This document shows, piece by piece, positions 54,427-63,250 of a stretch of 64,000 bases of DNA; position 1 is the first letter of the stretch; each line of letters opens with the position of its first letter. This stretch comes from Corallococcus silvisoli. GTDB taxonomy: Bacteria > Myxococcota > Myxococcia > Myxococcales > Myxococcaceae. The notes beneath the pieces were generated by a model. The model made no database searches and was not told the origin of the DNA. It saw only the letters and a list, made by a program, of their open reading frames with translations. Location of the stretch: assembly GCF_009909145.1 (NCBI RefSeq), contig NZ_JAAAPJ010000018.1, positions 62,001 to 126,000 on the forward strand. Direction: 5' to 3'. Made by a program: the position numbers and the translations under genes.

Positions 54427-55443
54427 TCAGCCGCGCACCGTCACCTCGTGCACGTCGCGCTCCACCGCTTGCACGTCCACCTTCACGTCGAGGAAGTGCG
54501 CCATCGTCTCGCGCTGCGTGTGCGCATGGCTGTCCAACGCCAGCGTGCGGAAGCGTCCGCCCTTCGCCAGGGCGAGCAGCAGCAGGAGCTGATCACACAG
54601 GTGCTCGCCCACCGGGACCCCCGCGTCCAGGTAGCGCTTCACTTCGGAGGCGACGTCCTCCGCCACCACCTCGGCGCGCTTGCCTCGCTCGCCGAAGCCG
54701 GTGAACACCTCCGTGACGTGCTCGCTCTCCACCTCCACGCGCAGCACGTTGCCCGGACCGAAGGCGCGCTTGAGCTCTTCGGGCCGCTGCTGGTCGGGCC
54801 GCAGCTTCAGCACCTGGGCCACGGTCTCCAACTCGCGCCTCGCCACGTCGAAGGGAATGGAGGCCACCTGGGCCACGGCCTCCGTGCGCAGCACCCGCCC
54901 CCGCTCCATCAACTGGAGCGGCTGGAGCTTCGCCGGGTGGATGTCCACGCGGAAGCGCCCACCTCCGGCCGGGTAGAAGCCGGGCCGCTCCAGCGCCACG
55001 TCCACGCGCGGGCCCATGCGGCGCAGCAGCGGAAGGTAGGTCTTCTCCAGGAATTCGAACGGCGGCGCGGCCGGGTTGTGCGTTCCGCCCTCCAGCATCA
55101 ACGTGGACGGGCCTTCGGCGTGCAGGAGCGCGGGCAGCACCGTCTGGAGCACCAGCGTCGCGCTGCCCGCCGTCCCCACCGCGAAGTGATAATTGCCCGC
55201 CGTCAACGCTCGCGGGCGGAAGGTCAACCGCTGGGAGCGCAGCTCCGCGCCCGTCACCTCCGCGGCCCCCACGGCCTCCGCGGCCTTGAGCCCGGTGAGG
55301 TGCTGCCGGAGCAGGCCCGGCTTCGCGCGGCCGGCACGCACGTTGATCATCTCGAACGGCGTCCCCGTCACCAGCGACAGCGCCAGCGCGGTGCGCAGCA
55401 CCTGGCCGCCCCCTTCTCCCTGTGAACCATCAATGCGGACCAT
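54427..55443 (-). CDS. rtcA: RNA 3'-terminal phosphate cyclase
   Basis: RtcA, 338 residues, uses ATP to convert RNA 3'-phosphate to a 2',3'-cyclic phosphate. The start VRIDGSQGEGGGQVLRTALALS and the block GGTHNPAAPPFEFLEKTYLPLL are typical; YPAGGGRF and HLCDQLLLLLALA follow, and the catalytic His region is DSHAHTQRETM near the C terminus. AAGGAG lies 10 bases before ATG 55443. It is separated from rtcB by 190 bases containing a strong terminator, so its expression may rest on readthrough or a separate promoter. Confidence 0.96.
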   Translation of the reverse strand: MVRIDGSQGEGGGQVLRTALALSLVTGTPFEMINVRAGRAKPGLLRQHLTGLKAAEAVGAAEVTGAELRSQRLTFRPRALTAGNYHFAVGTAGSATLVLQTVLPALLHAEGPSTLMLEGGTHNPAAPPFEFLEKTYLPLLRRMGPRVDVALERPGFYPAGGGRFRVDIHPAKLQPLQLMERGRVLRTEAVAQVASIPFDVARRELETVAQVLKLRPDQQRPEELKRAFGPGNVLRVEVESEHVTEVFTGFGERGKRAEVVAEDVASEVKRYLDAGVPVGEHLCDQLLLLLALAKGGRFRTLALDSHAHTQRETMAHFLDVKVDVQAVERDVHEVTVRG

Positions 55444-55498
55444 GTGCGTCGTGCTCCTTTGCGCGCTCGCGGACGGATGCAGCATCCCATCCCTGATT

Positions 55499-55568
55499 AA
55501 AAAATAGCGGCGCCCGCTCCCCCGCCATCACGGCCGCTTGCGCGGACCTCCGTGGGGGAACGGGCGCC
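55499..55568 (-). terminator. strong terminator between rtcB and rtcA
   Basis: On the minus strand, an 8-bp stem (55568-55561 with 55516-55509) plus a 6-bp stem (55559-55554 with 55523-55518), one mismatch between, and a 30-base loop, followed by CTATTTTTTAA. The T6 run is at 55504-55499. This is the best intrinsic terminator in the window and sits inside the supposed rtcBA operon. Confidence 0.75.
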
Positions 55569-55633
55569 TCGATGGATTCATCCCGGCATGGGCACCTCCG
55601 CGGGGTGGCGGGTGGGAAGGACTTCGGGGGGAG

Positions 55634-56869
55634 CTATCCCTTCACGCACACCACCTGCTTGAGCGTGTGGACGACCTCCACCAGGTCCGCCTGCGCGGCC
55701 ATCACGGCGTCGATGGGCTTGTACGCGGCGGGCGTCTCGTCAATCACATCCACGTCCTTGCGGCACTCCACGCCCGCCGTCGCCTTCGCGTGGTCCTCCA
55801 GCGTGAAGCGCTTCTTCGCCGCTTCCCGCGACATCACGCGGCCCGCGCCATGGCTGCACGAATGGAACGCATCCGCGTTTCCCTTCCCGCGGACGATGTA
55901 GGAACGGGCCCCCATGCTTCCGGGGATGATTCCCATGTCGCCCTCGCGCGCCCGCACCGCGCCCTTGCGGGTCACGAAGCAGTTCTTTCCGAAGTGGTGC
56001 TCACGCGAGATGTAGTTGTGGTGGCAGTTCACCGCCGACTCGGAGAGCTCGAACGGAGGCAGCTCACCGCTCGCCTTCAGGGCATCCACCGCCGAGCGCA
56101 GCATGAGCTCGCGGTTCATCGCCGCGTAGTCCTGCGCCCAGCTCACCGCGAACACGTAGTCATCGAAGTGCTCCGTCCCCTCCGGCAGGTACGCCAGGTC
56201 CGCGTCCGGCAGGTGGACATAGAAGCGGCGCATGTCCTCCTTCGCCAGCTCGATGAAGTGGCTTCCGATGCGGTTACCCACCCCGCGCGACCCGGAGTGC
56301 AGCATCAGCCACACGCCGTCCGACTCATCGAGGCACAGCTCGATGAAGTGGTTCCCCGTCCCCAGCGTCCCCAGGTGCGCGAGCTCCGGCCCACGGCCGA
56401 TGCGCGGGTGCTTGGCGATGATCTGCGCGTACCCCTTCGCGAGCGCCGCCCACGCATCCGTATGCGTCACGGGCGAGTCCTTCCACGCCCCGCGGTCATT
56501 GCGGCCGCCGTTGTCCGTCCGGCCGTGCGGCACCGCCGCTTCGATGGCGGAGCGCACCCCGCGCAGCGAGTCCGGCAGCTGCGACGCGCGCAGCGTCGTG
56601 CGCACGGCGATCATCCCGCATCCGATGTCCACGCCCACCGCCGCCGGAACCACCGCGCCCACCGTGGGCACCACGCTCCCGACCGTCGCGCCGTAACCGC
56701 GGTGCACGTCCGGCATCACCGCGACCCACTTGTGGATGAAGGGCAGGCCCCGGAGGTTGCGAAGCTGCTTCTTCGCCTCGTCCTCGAACGGCACCCCCAC
56801 CGTCCACGCCTTGATGGGGCGGCCCGCCTCGTCCGACAGCACCTCGTAGTTCGTGTTCACGCGGTCCAT
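55634..56869 (-). CDS. rtcB: RNA-splicing ligase RtcB
   Basis: RtcB, 411 residues, a manganese- and GTP-dependent ligase that joins RNA 2',3'-cyclic or 3'-phosphate ends to 5'-OH ends. The metal-binding GVDIGCGM, LGTGNHFIEL, HSGSRGVGN and NCHHNY blocks are present, and the guanylylated His lies in FHSCSHGAGRVMSR. The ATG 56869 starts the family-like MDRVNTNYEVL. It is transcribed away from rtcR, behind a sigma-54 promoter, so it should be induced when RtcR senses RNA damage. Confidence 0.97.
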   Translation of the reverse strand: MDRVNTNYEVLSDEAGRPIKAWTVGVPFEDEAKKQLRNLRGLPFIHKWVAVMPDVHRGYGATVGSVVPTVGAVVPAAVGVDIGCGMIAVRTTLRASQLPDSLRGVRSAIEAAVPHGRTDNGGRNDRGAWKDSPVTHTDAWAALAKGYAQIIAKHPRIGRGPELAHLGTLGTGNHFIELCLDESDGVWLMLHSGSRGVGNRIGSHFIELAKEDMRRFYVHLPDADLAYLPEGTEHFDDYVFAVSWAQDYAAMNRELMLRSAVDALKASGELPPFELSESAVNCHHNYISREHHFGKNCFVTRKGAVRAREGDMGIIPGSMGARSYIVRGKGNADAFHSCSHGAGRVMSREAAKKRFTLEDHAKATAGVECRKDVDVIDETPAAYKPIDAVMAAQADLVEVVHTLKQVVCVKG

Positions 56870-56929
56870 GGTCTGCACCTTTCGGTCGTTCGACTCGGGC
56901 TTGCTGTCCCGGTCACGTGGGGGAGCTAG

Positions 56930-56945
56930 AGCACCCGCCGTGCCA
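56930..56945 (-). promoter_or_regulatory. sigma-54 promoter of rtcB
   Basis: On the minus strand TGGCAC-GGCGG-GTGCT matches the -24/-12 consensus TGGCAC-N5-TTGCW with one change; GG and GC have the right spacing. It lies 60 bases before the rtcB ATG, giving a leader of about 48 bases. RtcR is a sigma-54 activator, which supports the call. Confidence 0.85.
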
Positions 56946-56976
56946 ACGCCGTCTCCGAGGGAGCCCCTGTTCGGGG

Positions 56977-57001
56977 ATGGAAATCCATATCCCATGGGAT
57001 A
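56977..57001. promoter_or_regulatory. palindromes upstream of rtcB, probable RtcR binding site
   Basis: ATGGA-AA-TCCAT (56977-56988) runs into TATCCCATGGGATA (56988-57001), a perfect 14-bp palindrome. A further TATCC lies at 57008-57012 near the rtcR start. They stand 32-71 bases upstream of the -24 element, suitable for an activator bound by a dimer or higher oligomer. Confidence 0.6.
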
Positions 57002-57014
57002 AATACCTATCCTG

Positions 57015-58643
57015 ATGGCTCAAAAAGGCAGGGCGCGGCGGACCGTCGTCATCGGGATGCTGGGGACGACGCTGGACACGGGGATGGGGGCGCAGCGCTG
57101 GGCGCGGTGGCGGCCCACGGTGGCGCTGTGCCAGCAGGAGGACCTGCTGGTGCACCGGCTGGAGCTGCTGCATCCGCCCCAGGCGTCAGCGCTGGCCGCG
57201 CTGCTCCAGGAGGACATCGCGCAGGTGTCCCCGGAGACGCAGGTGCGGCTGACGCCGCTGCCCCTCCGCGACCCATGGAACCTGGAGGAGACGTACGGCG
57301 CGCTCCTGGACCACGTGCGCGCGCACGCCTTCCATCCGGAGGAAGAGGACTACCTGGTGCACATCACCACGGGGACGCACATCGCGCAGATCTGCATGTT
57401 CCTGCTGGTGGAGAGCCGGCTGATTCCGGGCCGGCTGGTGCAGACGGCGCCGGGCCGGGGCCGTGAGCACGGCACCGTGGGCACGCACGCGCTCATCGAC
57501 CTGGACCTGTCGAACTACGACACGCTGGCGGCGCGCTTCCAGCAGCAGCAGCGCGAGGGCCTGTCGTTCCTCAAGTCCGGCATCGACACGCACAACGCCG
57601 CGTTCAACCGCCTCATCGAACGGATCGAGCAGGTGGCCGTGCAGTCCCGCGCGCCGCTGCTGCTGACAGGGCCCACGGGCGCGGGCAAGTCGCAGCTCGC
57701 CAGGCGCATCTACGCGTTGAAGAAGGCGCGCAACCAGGTGGCGGGACCATTCGTGGATCTCAACTGCGCCACGCTGCGCGGCGACGGCGCGATGTCCACG
57801 CTCTTCGGCCACGTGAAGGGCGCGTTCACGGGCGCGGCGGGAGACCGGCCCGGGCTGATGCGACAGGCCCACGGGGGCGTGCTGTTCCTGGATGAGATTG
57901 GAGAGCTGGGCCCGGACGAGCAGGCCATGCTCCTGCGCGCGCTGGAGGACAAGCGGTTCCTGCCCGTGGGCGCAGACAAGGAGGCGGAGAGCGACTTCCA
58001 GCTCATCGCGGGCACGAACCGCGACCTCCAGCTGGACGTGGAGCGGGGACGCTTCCGCGAGGACCTGCTCGCGCGCATCAACCTGTGGACCTTCCGGCTG
58101 CCCGCGCTGCGCGAGCGTCCGGAGGACATCGCGCCCAACCTGCTCTACGAGCTGGACCAGGCCTCCCAGGCGCTCGGCACGCGGGTGACGATGAGCCGGG
58201 AGGCCCAGGAGCACTTCCTGCGCTTCGCCACCTCCCCCGAGGCCCGCTGGAGCGGCAACTTCCGGGACCTCAACGCCGCCGTGCTGCGCATGTCCACGCT
58301 GGCGGCCGGCGGGAGGATGACGCGCGAGGTGGTGGACGAGGAGCTGGAGCGGCTGCGCGCGCAGTGGCGGCCCGCGGGGGCGGCTGCTTCAGGGAATGAG
58401 TCCGTGTTGATGGAGGTGCTGGGCCCCGAGCGCGCGGCGGAGCTGGATCGCTTCGACCGTGTGCAGCTCGCGGACGTGGTCAGCGTGTGCCGCGCCGCGC
58501 GCTCCTTGTCGGACGCGGGCCGGACGCTGTTCGCCCAGTCCCGCGCGCAGAAGAAGAGCGTCAACGACGCGGACAGGCTGCGGAAATACCTGGCGCGCTT
58601 CGGACTGACCTGGGCGGAGGTGAGCGGACGCGACGCGGAGTGA
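57015..58643 (+). CDS. rtcR: RtcR, sigma-54 activator of RNA repair genes
   Basis: A 542-residue activator closely like Escherichia coli RtcR. The N-terminal CARF-type sensor domain (about 1-180, YLVHITTGTHIAQICMFLLVESR) is thought to bind RNA ends such as 2',3'-cyclic phosphates. The central AAA+ domain has Walker A GPTGAGKSQLA, the sigma-54 contact loop GAFTGA, Walker B LFLDEIGELG, and the C-terminal DNA-binding part ends in a fis-like region (SVNDADRLRKYLARFGL). No clear ribosome site precedes ATG 57015; a later start would cut into the sensor domain only slightly. It diverges from rtcB. Confidence 0.96.
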   Translation: MAQKGRARRTVVIGMLGTTLDTGMGAQRWARWRPTVALCQQEDLLVHRLELLHPPQASALAALLQEDIAQVSPETQVRLTPLPLRDPWNLEETYGALLDHVRAHAFHPEEEDYLVHITTGTHIAQICMFLLVESRLIPGRLVQTAPGRGREHGTVGTHALIDLDLSNYDTLAARFQQQQREGLSFLKSGIDTHNAAFNRLIERIEQVAVQSRAPLLLTGPTGAGKSQLARRIYALKKARNQVAGPFVDLNCATLRGDGAMSTLFGHVKGAFTGAAGDRPGLMRQAHGGVLFLDEIGELGPDEQAMLLRALEDKRFLPVGADKEAESDFQLIAGTNRDLQLDVERGRFREDLLARINLWTFRLPALRERPEDIAPNLLYELDQASQALGTRVTMSREAQEHFLRFATSPEARWSGNFRDLNAAVLRMSTLAAGGRMTREVVDEELERLRAQWRPAGAAASGNESVLMEVLGPERAAELDRFDRVQLADVVSVCRAARSLSDAGRTLFAQSRAQKKSVNDADRLRKYLARFGLTWAEVSGRDAE

Positions 58644-58696
58644 CGCGGCCCGCCCCCGTGAGCCCTTCCGGACGGGCCCACGGGGTCAGGCGCGGC

Positions 58697-59377
58697 TCAG
58701 CGCAAGGCGTCCGCCATGGCCTGACATTGCGGCGTGGCCAGTGCCGTATCGAGCACTCGGACCGGCATCTCTTCTGGTTCGGACGCGACGGGGGTCGGCG
58801 GCGGTGCCCCTTGCGCGCCCGCTCCGTTCAACCACTCGGGTGGCACCCAGCATTCGAGCGTGAGGGGACCCTCGAACGTCGCGAACTCGCTCCCGGACTT
58901 CGGCCGCGCCGTGCCTCGGACCTCCTGACCGGTGGCGGTCAGCTCCAGGGTCCCGTCCGCGAACACCATCCAGGGCCCTGAGCCAGACTGGAACTCCACC
59001 AACGCGAGCCCCGGACCCAACCCCTGCGCGGGGATGAGCCGCGCGGTGGCTCGCTTCGTCTTCAGGAACGTCTCATCCACCCCCATGACGATGTGCCATT
59101 TCGCCCCGCTCCCTGACTCCGCGCGCACCGAAACCAAGAGGAGGCGCATGGGAGGACTCGCCAGGAACGTGGCGACGAGCATCACGGATGGGGCCGCGTA
59201 GGTGCCCTCGTGCGTGCGTACCGTGACCGGGCCAGGAGGCTGGGGACGCTCGGCGGCGGCCGTTGACTCAGGCGTGGCCCTGAGCGCGTCGCGTGACGAC
59301 GCCTGCTCCTGCCTGGGCGTCGCGCAGGCGCCCAGGAGCAGGCTCCCCATCAGGGCCATGGCTCGCAAGCTCAGCAC
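58697..59377 (-). CDS. hypothetical lipoprotein
   Basis: A 226-residue lipoprotein (lipobox LLGAC) with an Ala/Pro linker and a beta-rich domain (about 60-190). I do not recognise the family. The first start is a GTG at 59377, overlapping the upstream matrixin-like gene by seven bases; an ATG six codons later (59359) gives no overlap. It ends the gene cluster transcribed on the minus strand between 58697 and 61271. No catalytic motif is seen. Confidence 0.7.
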   Translation of the reverse strand: MLSLRAMALMGSLLLGACATPRQEQASSRDALRATPESTAAAERPQPPGPVTVRTHEGTYAAPSVMLVATFLASPPMRLLLVSVRAESGSGAKWHIVMGVDETFLKTKRATARLIPAQGLGPGLALVEFQSGSGPWMVFADGTLELTATGQEVRGTARPKSGSEFATFEGPLTLECWVPPEWLNGAGAQGAPPPTPVASEPEEMPVRVLDTALATPQCQAMADALR

Positions 59378-60390
59378 CCCACCCGCAGGAGCATCGCGCT
59401 GACGGTGGAGTTGTCGTTCTCACGCAGCTCGTCCACCGCCCCCTCCGGATCCATGTCCAGGTAGATGTAATACGTGTTGAAGGGCAGCCCGGCGGGCACC
59501 GTGAACCCCAGCGAATAGGTGCCCTCCGCGAACGCGCCCAGCGAGTGGTTGTACGTGGCCACGGTGGTGCTGGACTCGTAGTAGCCAGTCGGAGGGGCCG
59601 TCGGGCTCAGGCGCACGCGCAGCGTGTACGAAGACACCGCCGCGTTGCCCATGTTGCCCACGTAGAACTTCACGCTCTGCGCCGAGCCCCGGCACACGGC
59701 CCGGGTGCCCGCGGGATCCAGCGTCTGCGCCACATCCCCCACCACGCCCATCGAGGAGGGCAGCAGGTTCGGCTTCGACTGCGCATAGCCATACAGCGTG
59801 TTCATGCCCTGTGCGTTCGTGGGCCACAGCGTGGAGGACTCATAGCCTCCCGTCACCAGGTGCGGCGGGGACGTGCGCAGGATGCTGTGCCCGCCCTCGT
59901 GCTTGAAGCCGAAGAAGTGTCCCGCCTCATGCACGAACGTGCTTCGCCCCGACGTGCCGAACGCATTCCCGGTGCGCGGCGTGAAGTCCAGGTCGCTGGC
60001 GATGCAGACGTCCGCTTCGTCGATGCCGTTGCTCCCGATGAAGCACAGCCCCACCGTGGAGTACGTCACGCCGTTGTTCCCGTCGATCGCCGCCCGGTCG
60101 CACAGGCCGATCTCGTTCTGCCCGTCGCTGTGGTCCAGCGAGCAGTCCGTCACCGGGTTCACGTTGAAGGCGCTGACGATGCGCGACAGGTCATCCCACT
60201 GCCGCAGGCCGTTCCAGTACGCCGTGTTGACGTTGCCGGAGTCCGGGATGCTGCACCGGTTGCGATACACGGCCGGCCCGGCGTACCACTTCACCGGCAG
60301 CCCGTTGCACGTGTCCCAGGCGGCGGCTTCCGCCTCCATGCCGCCCAGCGCCAGCGCCGCGACGATGCCCGCGAGTTGCGTTGACCTCAT
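59371..60390 (-). CDS. exported matrixin-like zinc metalloprotease
   Basis: A 339-residue exported protein with signal peptide (MRSTQLAGIVAALALGGMEAEA). The zinc site is HEAGHFFGFKHEG, the HExxHxxGxxH motif of metzincins; no clear Met-turn Met follows at once, though a Met occurs in AQGMNTLYG. The C-terminal third (about 230-339) is a beta-sandwich of CARDB type (SVKFYVGNMGNAAVSSYTLRVRLSP). GAGG precedes ATG 60390. Substrate unknown; a predatory or nutritional role is only a guess from the organism's lifestyle. Confidence 0.85.
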   Translation of the reverse strand: MRSTQLAGIVAALALGGMEAEAAAWDTCNGLPVKWYAGPAVYRNRCSIPDSGNVNTAYWNGLRQWDDLSRIVSAFNVNPVTDCSLDHSDGQNEIGLCDRAAIDGNNGVTYSTVGLCFIGSNGIDEADVCIASDLDFTPRTGNAFGTSGRSTFVHEAGHFFGFKHEGGHSILRTSPPHLVTGGYESSTLWPTNAQGMNTLYGYAQSKPNLLPSSMGVVGDVAQTLDPAGTRAVCRGSAQSVKFYVGNMGNAAVSSYTLRVRLSPTAPPTGYYESSTTVATYNHSLGAFAEGTYSLGFTVPAGLPFNTYYIYLDMDPEGAVDELRENDNSTVSAMLLRVGC

Positions 60391-60401
60391 GGCGAACCTC
60401 A

Positions 60402-61271
60402 TCACGGCTGGCCGGGCGGGACGTCCCGCTCGGGCTGAAGGGGAACGATGCCGGACGCGGGGCCCCGCGCCGGCGCGGGCGCCACCGCCACGGACAGGGA
60501 CGACGCGGCGGTAACGGGCTCCGCTCGGAACGTCCCCTCCACGGTGAGCCCCCGCGCGCGCAGGTGGTTCTGGAGCAGCGACAGGAAGGCCTCACGCCCC
60601 AGTGCCTCCGGCGCCTTCCGGCCCTCCGCCCCCGCGCGCAGCGCCGGCCGCACGCCCATCAGATCCACGGTCTCGAACACCGGCGCCGTCTGCCGCACGC
60701 CCTCGGAGTCCATGCCGGACACGAGTCCGCCTTCGGCTCCGACGAGCACCTCCCGGCCCGCCACCGTCTCCACGCGGAAGGCATGCTCATCCAGGACGGG
60801 AGACAGGCTCCAACCGGTGTTGCGCAGGAAGACGACGTAGCGCGCCCCCTGGACGAAGCGGGGCACGTGGCTGATCACCAGCCGCCGTCCGTCCGGGAGC
60901 AGCCCTCCGGCCTGCTTGAGCTGGACCTCCCGGGGGGCTGTGCCCAGGTGCGCCCGCACGTTGCCCAGCGTCACCACCGTCCACGGGCCCGTGCGCGGTG
61001 AGTACTCCGAGCGGATGTCCGTGACTTCGCCCTCCACCACCGAGGCCGTCTGGTCGAACAGGCTCAACAGGCTGTCCACCCTGCGCGGAGGACGCAGCGT
61101 GGCCTCCGCGGCCAGGGGGCGCTCCTGACGCTGGGGGGCTTCCGAGGAGGCTTCATCGGCGGCGGAGGCGGTGCAGCCCGCGCCCCCCGCCATGCCCCAC
61201 AGGAGCGCCAGCGCGAACCGCGCGCGGCCCTCCCTCCTGTTGATTGACGTCCATGGCCTGTCCATGCGCAT
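60402..61271 (-). CDS. hypothetical lipoprotein upstream of the matrixin-like gene
   Basis: A 289-residue lipoprotein with a basic N terminus and a signal sequence ending in GGAGC. The middle (SLLSLFDQTASVVEGEVTDIRSEYS, then VRAHLGTAPREVQLKQAGG and ARYVVFLRNTG) has the look of proteins that accompany matrixin-type proteases in myxobacteria, perhaps with an inhibitory or carrier role, but I cannot name a family. A GGGAGCGGA site precedes ATG 61271. It ends 11 bases before the protease start, so the two are probably in one operon. Confidence 0.72.
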   Translation of the reverse strand: MRMDRPWTSINRREGRARFALALLWGMAGGAGCTASAADEASSEAPQRQERPLAAEATLRPPRRVDSLLSLFDQTASVVEGEVTDIRSEYSPRTGPWTVVTLGNVRAHLGTAPREVQLKQAGGLLPDGRRLVISHVPRFVQGARYVVFLRNTGWSLSPVLDEHAFRVETVAGREVLVGAEGGLVSGMDSEGVRQTAPVFETVDLMGVRPALRAGAEGRKAPEALGREAFLSLLQNHLRARGLTVEGTFRAEPVTAASSLSVAVAPAPARGPASGIVPLQPERDVPPGQP

Positions 61272-61293
61272 CGCTTCCGCTCCCTTCGTGTCC

Positions 61294-62643
61294 TCAGTGG
61301 ATGAGATAGAAGGCGTCCTGCCGCGGCACGAAGAACCTCCAGCCCTCGTCCGTCAGGTACGCCGGATCTTCCTGCATCACCGCCACCTGCTGGCCGCCCC
61401 ACTCTGGCACGGCGGTGACGGTGTTGAGCTCGACCGCGAGATAGGAGCCCTTGCGCAGCAACCGGGGCGCTTCCTGACGCGAGGCCGCGCGGAAGTCGAT
61501 GGAGGCCCCCAGCGCATGGCCCTGCGCGCCCAGCGGGTGGCTGTACACCTTCGCCTCGATGCCCTTCGCCTTCATCTCCGCCAGGGTGTCGTCGTAGACA
61601 TCCGCCGACGAGCGCCCCGGCCGCGACGCCCGCAGCATCAGCGCGTCCTGGAGCGCCTGGGTGTTGGTCAGCGCGCGCTTCAGCCCCTCCGGCGCGTCCT
61701 GTTCCCCCTCCTTGAGCACGTAGGCCATCTTCTGCCAGTCCGTGCTCAAGCCCAACGCCGTGATGCCGAAGTCCACGTGCACCAGGTCCCCGCGCTGGAT
61801 GACCACCGCCTCGTCCGCGACGGCCAGGAACCCACGCGAGAAGCCGTCCTTCATGCCCTGGCGCTGCACGCGCAGGTCCGGCTCGAACCACGTGCCCACA
61901 CGCGCCTCCCACAGCGCGTCGTACAGCCAGCGGCGCACGTCCCCCACCGTCGTCTTCCCAGGCACCACCACTTCGTTGGAGAGCGCGCGCTTCACCAGCG
62001 ACTCCGTCAGCGCCACCAGGTCGCGGTACGGCTCGAACTCGCCGGGCAGCCGCGTGTCCAGGTACTCCTCGATGAGCGGCGCCGCGCTCACGAAGCGGGC
62101 CTCCGCGGAGGCGCCCAGCGCCTCCACCAGCCACCGGTAGCTGCCATGCGTCAGGCTGCGCGTCACCCCGCGCCGGCCATCCATGCCCAGCGCGATGGTG
62201 CGCGGGCGGTAGCGCGCGTCCAGCTCCGCGAGCGCCTCCTCCTGCTTGCGCTCCACGGCGGGCATCTCGAAGAACCGCGTCACGGCCTCCGTGGCGTAGC
62301 CCGTCAGCGCGATTCTCTTGAGCCCCGCGTCGCCCGCGTCCACGAAGACGAACACGTCGCGGTTGCCCGCGTAGGGCAGCGGCGGCGCGACCCAGGCCGT
62401 CAGCGGGTCATCGTGGAACTCCTCGTTGATGACCACCCACATGCCCACGCCGTGCCGCCGCATCATGTCGAGCAGCAGCGCGTGCCGCCCCGCCAGCCAG
62501 GACTCGCGAAGCGCCAGCGCCTGGGACGGAGGAGGCACACGGGTGGAGGCAGCAACGGGGGTGTCACGCACGGGCGCGGTGGCACAGGCCACCAGACACC
62601 CCAGGCTCAAGGCGGACAGGACTGCCGCGGGCCAACGCATCAT
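61294..62643 (-). CDS. M24-family aminopeptidase-like lipoprotein
   Basis: A 449-residue lipoprotein (LVACAT lipobox) with the creatinase/aminopeptidase P (pita-bread) fold: an N-terminal domain (about 45-190) and the C-terminal M24 domain with metal ligands in VDFGITALGLSTDWQK, GHALGASIDF, AVELNT and AVMQEDPAYL. It should cleave N-terminal residues (Xaa-Pro type) outside the cytoplasm. The ATG at 62643 follows GGAG at 10 bases; the next codon is another ATG. It lies 22 bases upstream of the lipoprotein gene at 61271 and probably leads this operon. Confidence 0.88.
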   Translation of the reverse strand: MMRWPAAVLSALSLGCLVACATAPVRDTPVAASTRVPPPSQALALRESWLAGRHALLLDMMRRHGVGMWVVINEEFHDDPLTAWVAPPLPYAGNRDVFVFVDAGDAGLKRIALTGYATEAVTRFFEMPAVERKQEEALAELDARYRPRTIALGMDGRRGVTRSLTHGSYRWLVEALGASAEARFVSAAPLIEEYLDTRLPGEFEPYRDLVALTESLVKRALSNEVVVPGKTTVGDVRRWLYDALWEARVGTWFEPDLRVQRQGMKDGFSRGFLAVADEAVVIQRGDLVHVDFGITALGLSTDWQKMAYVLKEGEQDAPEGLKRALTNTQALQDALMLRASRPGRSSADVYDDTLAEMKAKGIEAKVYSHPLGAQGHALGASIDFRAASRQEAPRLLRKGSYLAVELNTVTAVPEWGGQQVAVMQEDPAYLTDEGWRFFVPRQDAFYLIH

Positions 62644-62705
62644 GTCGGGAACTCCAGGTCGGGAAGGAGGCCGGGAGCTTAGCGCGCGAAAAACCGAAGC
62701 CCCCC

Positions 62706-62734
62706 GCTCCCGGAACCCTGAAGGATCCGGGAGC
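62706..62734 (-). terminator. terminator after the small acidic protein gene
   Basis: A perfect 9-bp stem GCTCCCGGA (62706-62714) with TCCGGGAGC (62726-62734), 11-base loop, followed on the minus strand by GGGGGGCTTCGGTTTTT. It lies about 195 bases after the stop of the gene at 62930 and upstream of the M24 gene. Confidence 0.65.
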
Positions 62735-62929
62735 AGAGGGCCTGGGGCGCATCCCACCTGCTCACCCGCTCGGACGACCTCGCTCCTGCTCGCTTCCGGG
62801 CCCCGTCCCCCCCGGTCCGGAACTCCGGGACCCAACCCGGCCTTCACGGCCGGTGGATCCACTGGAAGCGGGCGGCCTTCCCCCGAAAGCCGCATGGAGC
62901 GCGGACACCCAACCGCGCGCGCCGTCACG

Positions 62930-63145
62930 TCAGTAGCTGGCGACCCCGTCCAGGTCGCTTTCATCGAACTCGAAGAGCGACGCCTCCCCTTCCTGCTGGG
63001 AGACCGCTTCCCCGTCCCCCTCATCCTCGGTCCGGTCGTTCCCCGGCTCCCGGACCGCGTCCTCCGTCCGCACACCCGCGCCCCCGTTGGAACCGGGCGC
63101 CCACATCGCGCCGTCCCCCTGGCTCCACGCATCGATGCGGTACAT
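62930..63145 (-). CDS. small acidic hypothetical protein, 71 residues
   Basis: I do not recognise this gene. The protein starts MYRIDAWSQGDG, then is Gly-, Asp- and Glu-rich, ending SLFEFDESDLDGVASY. It has no Cys, signal peptide or hydrophobic span. AGGGGGA lies 6 bases before ATG 63145, and a terminator follows, which supports a real transcription unit. Its size and acidic end resemble short peptides of unknown role. It is followed by a 286-base gap. Confidence 0.55.
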   Translation of the reverse strand: MYRIDAWSQGDGAMWAPGSNGGAGVRTEDAVREPGNDRTEDEGDGEAVSQQEGEASLFEFDESDLDGVASY

Positions 63146-63250
63146 CGCGTCCCCCTGGGTGCGGTGTTTCCATCCCGCCACCGTCGCCACCGCCACGCCG
63201 CGCCTCGATAATTAGACGCCGACCGCCAGAATCCTTGGGTCGCGGCGACC

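Noticed and set aside
55444..55633. Possible Y-RNA-like small RNA in the rtcB-rtcA gap
   Set aside because: Some rtc operons carry such RNAs with a Ro protein, but no Ro gene is near and the structure fits a simple terminator with T6 run.
62930..63145. Small acidic peptide as a RiPP precursor
   Set aside because: No modifying enzyme or transporter gene is nearby and there is no recognisable leader or core.
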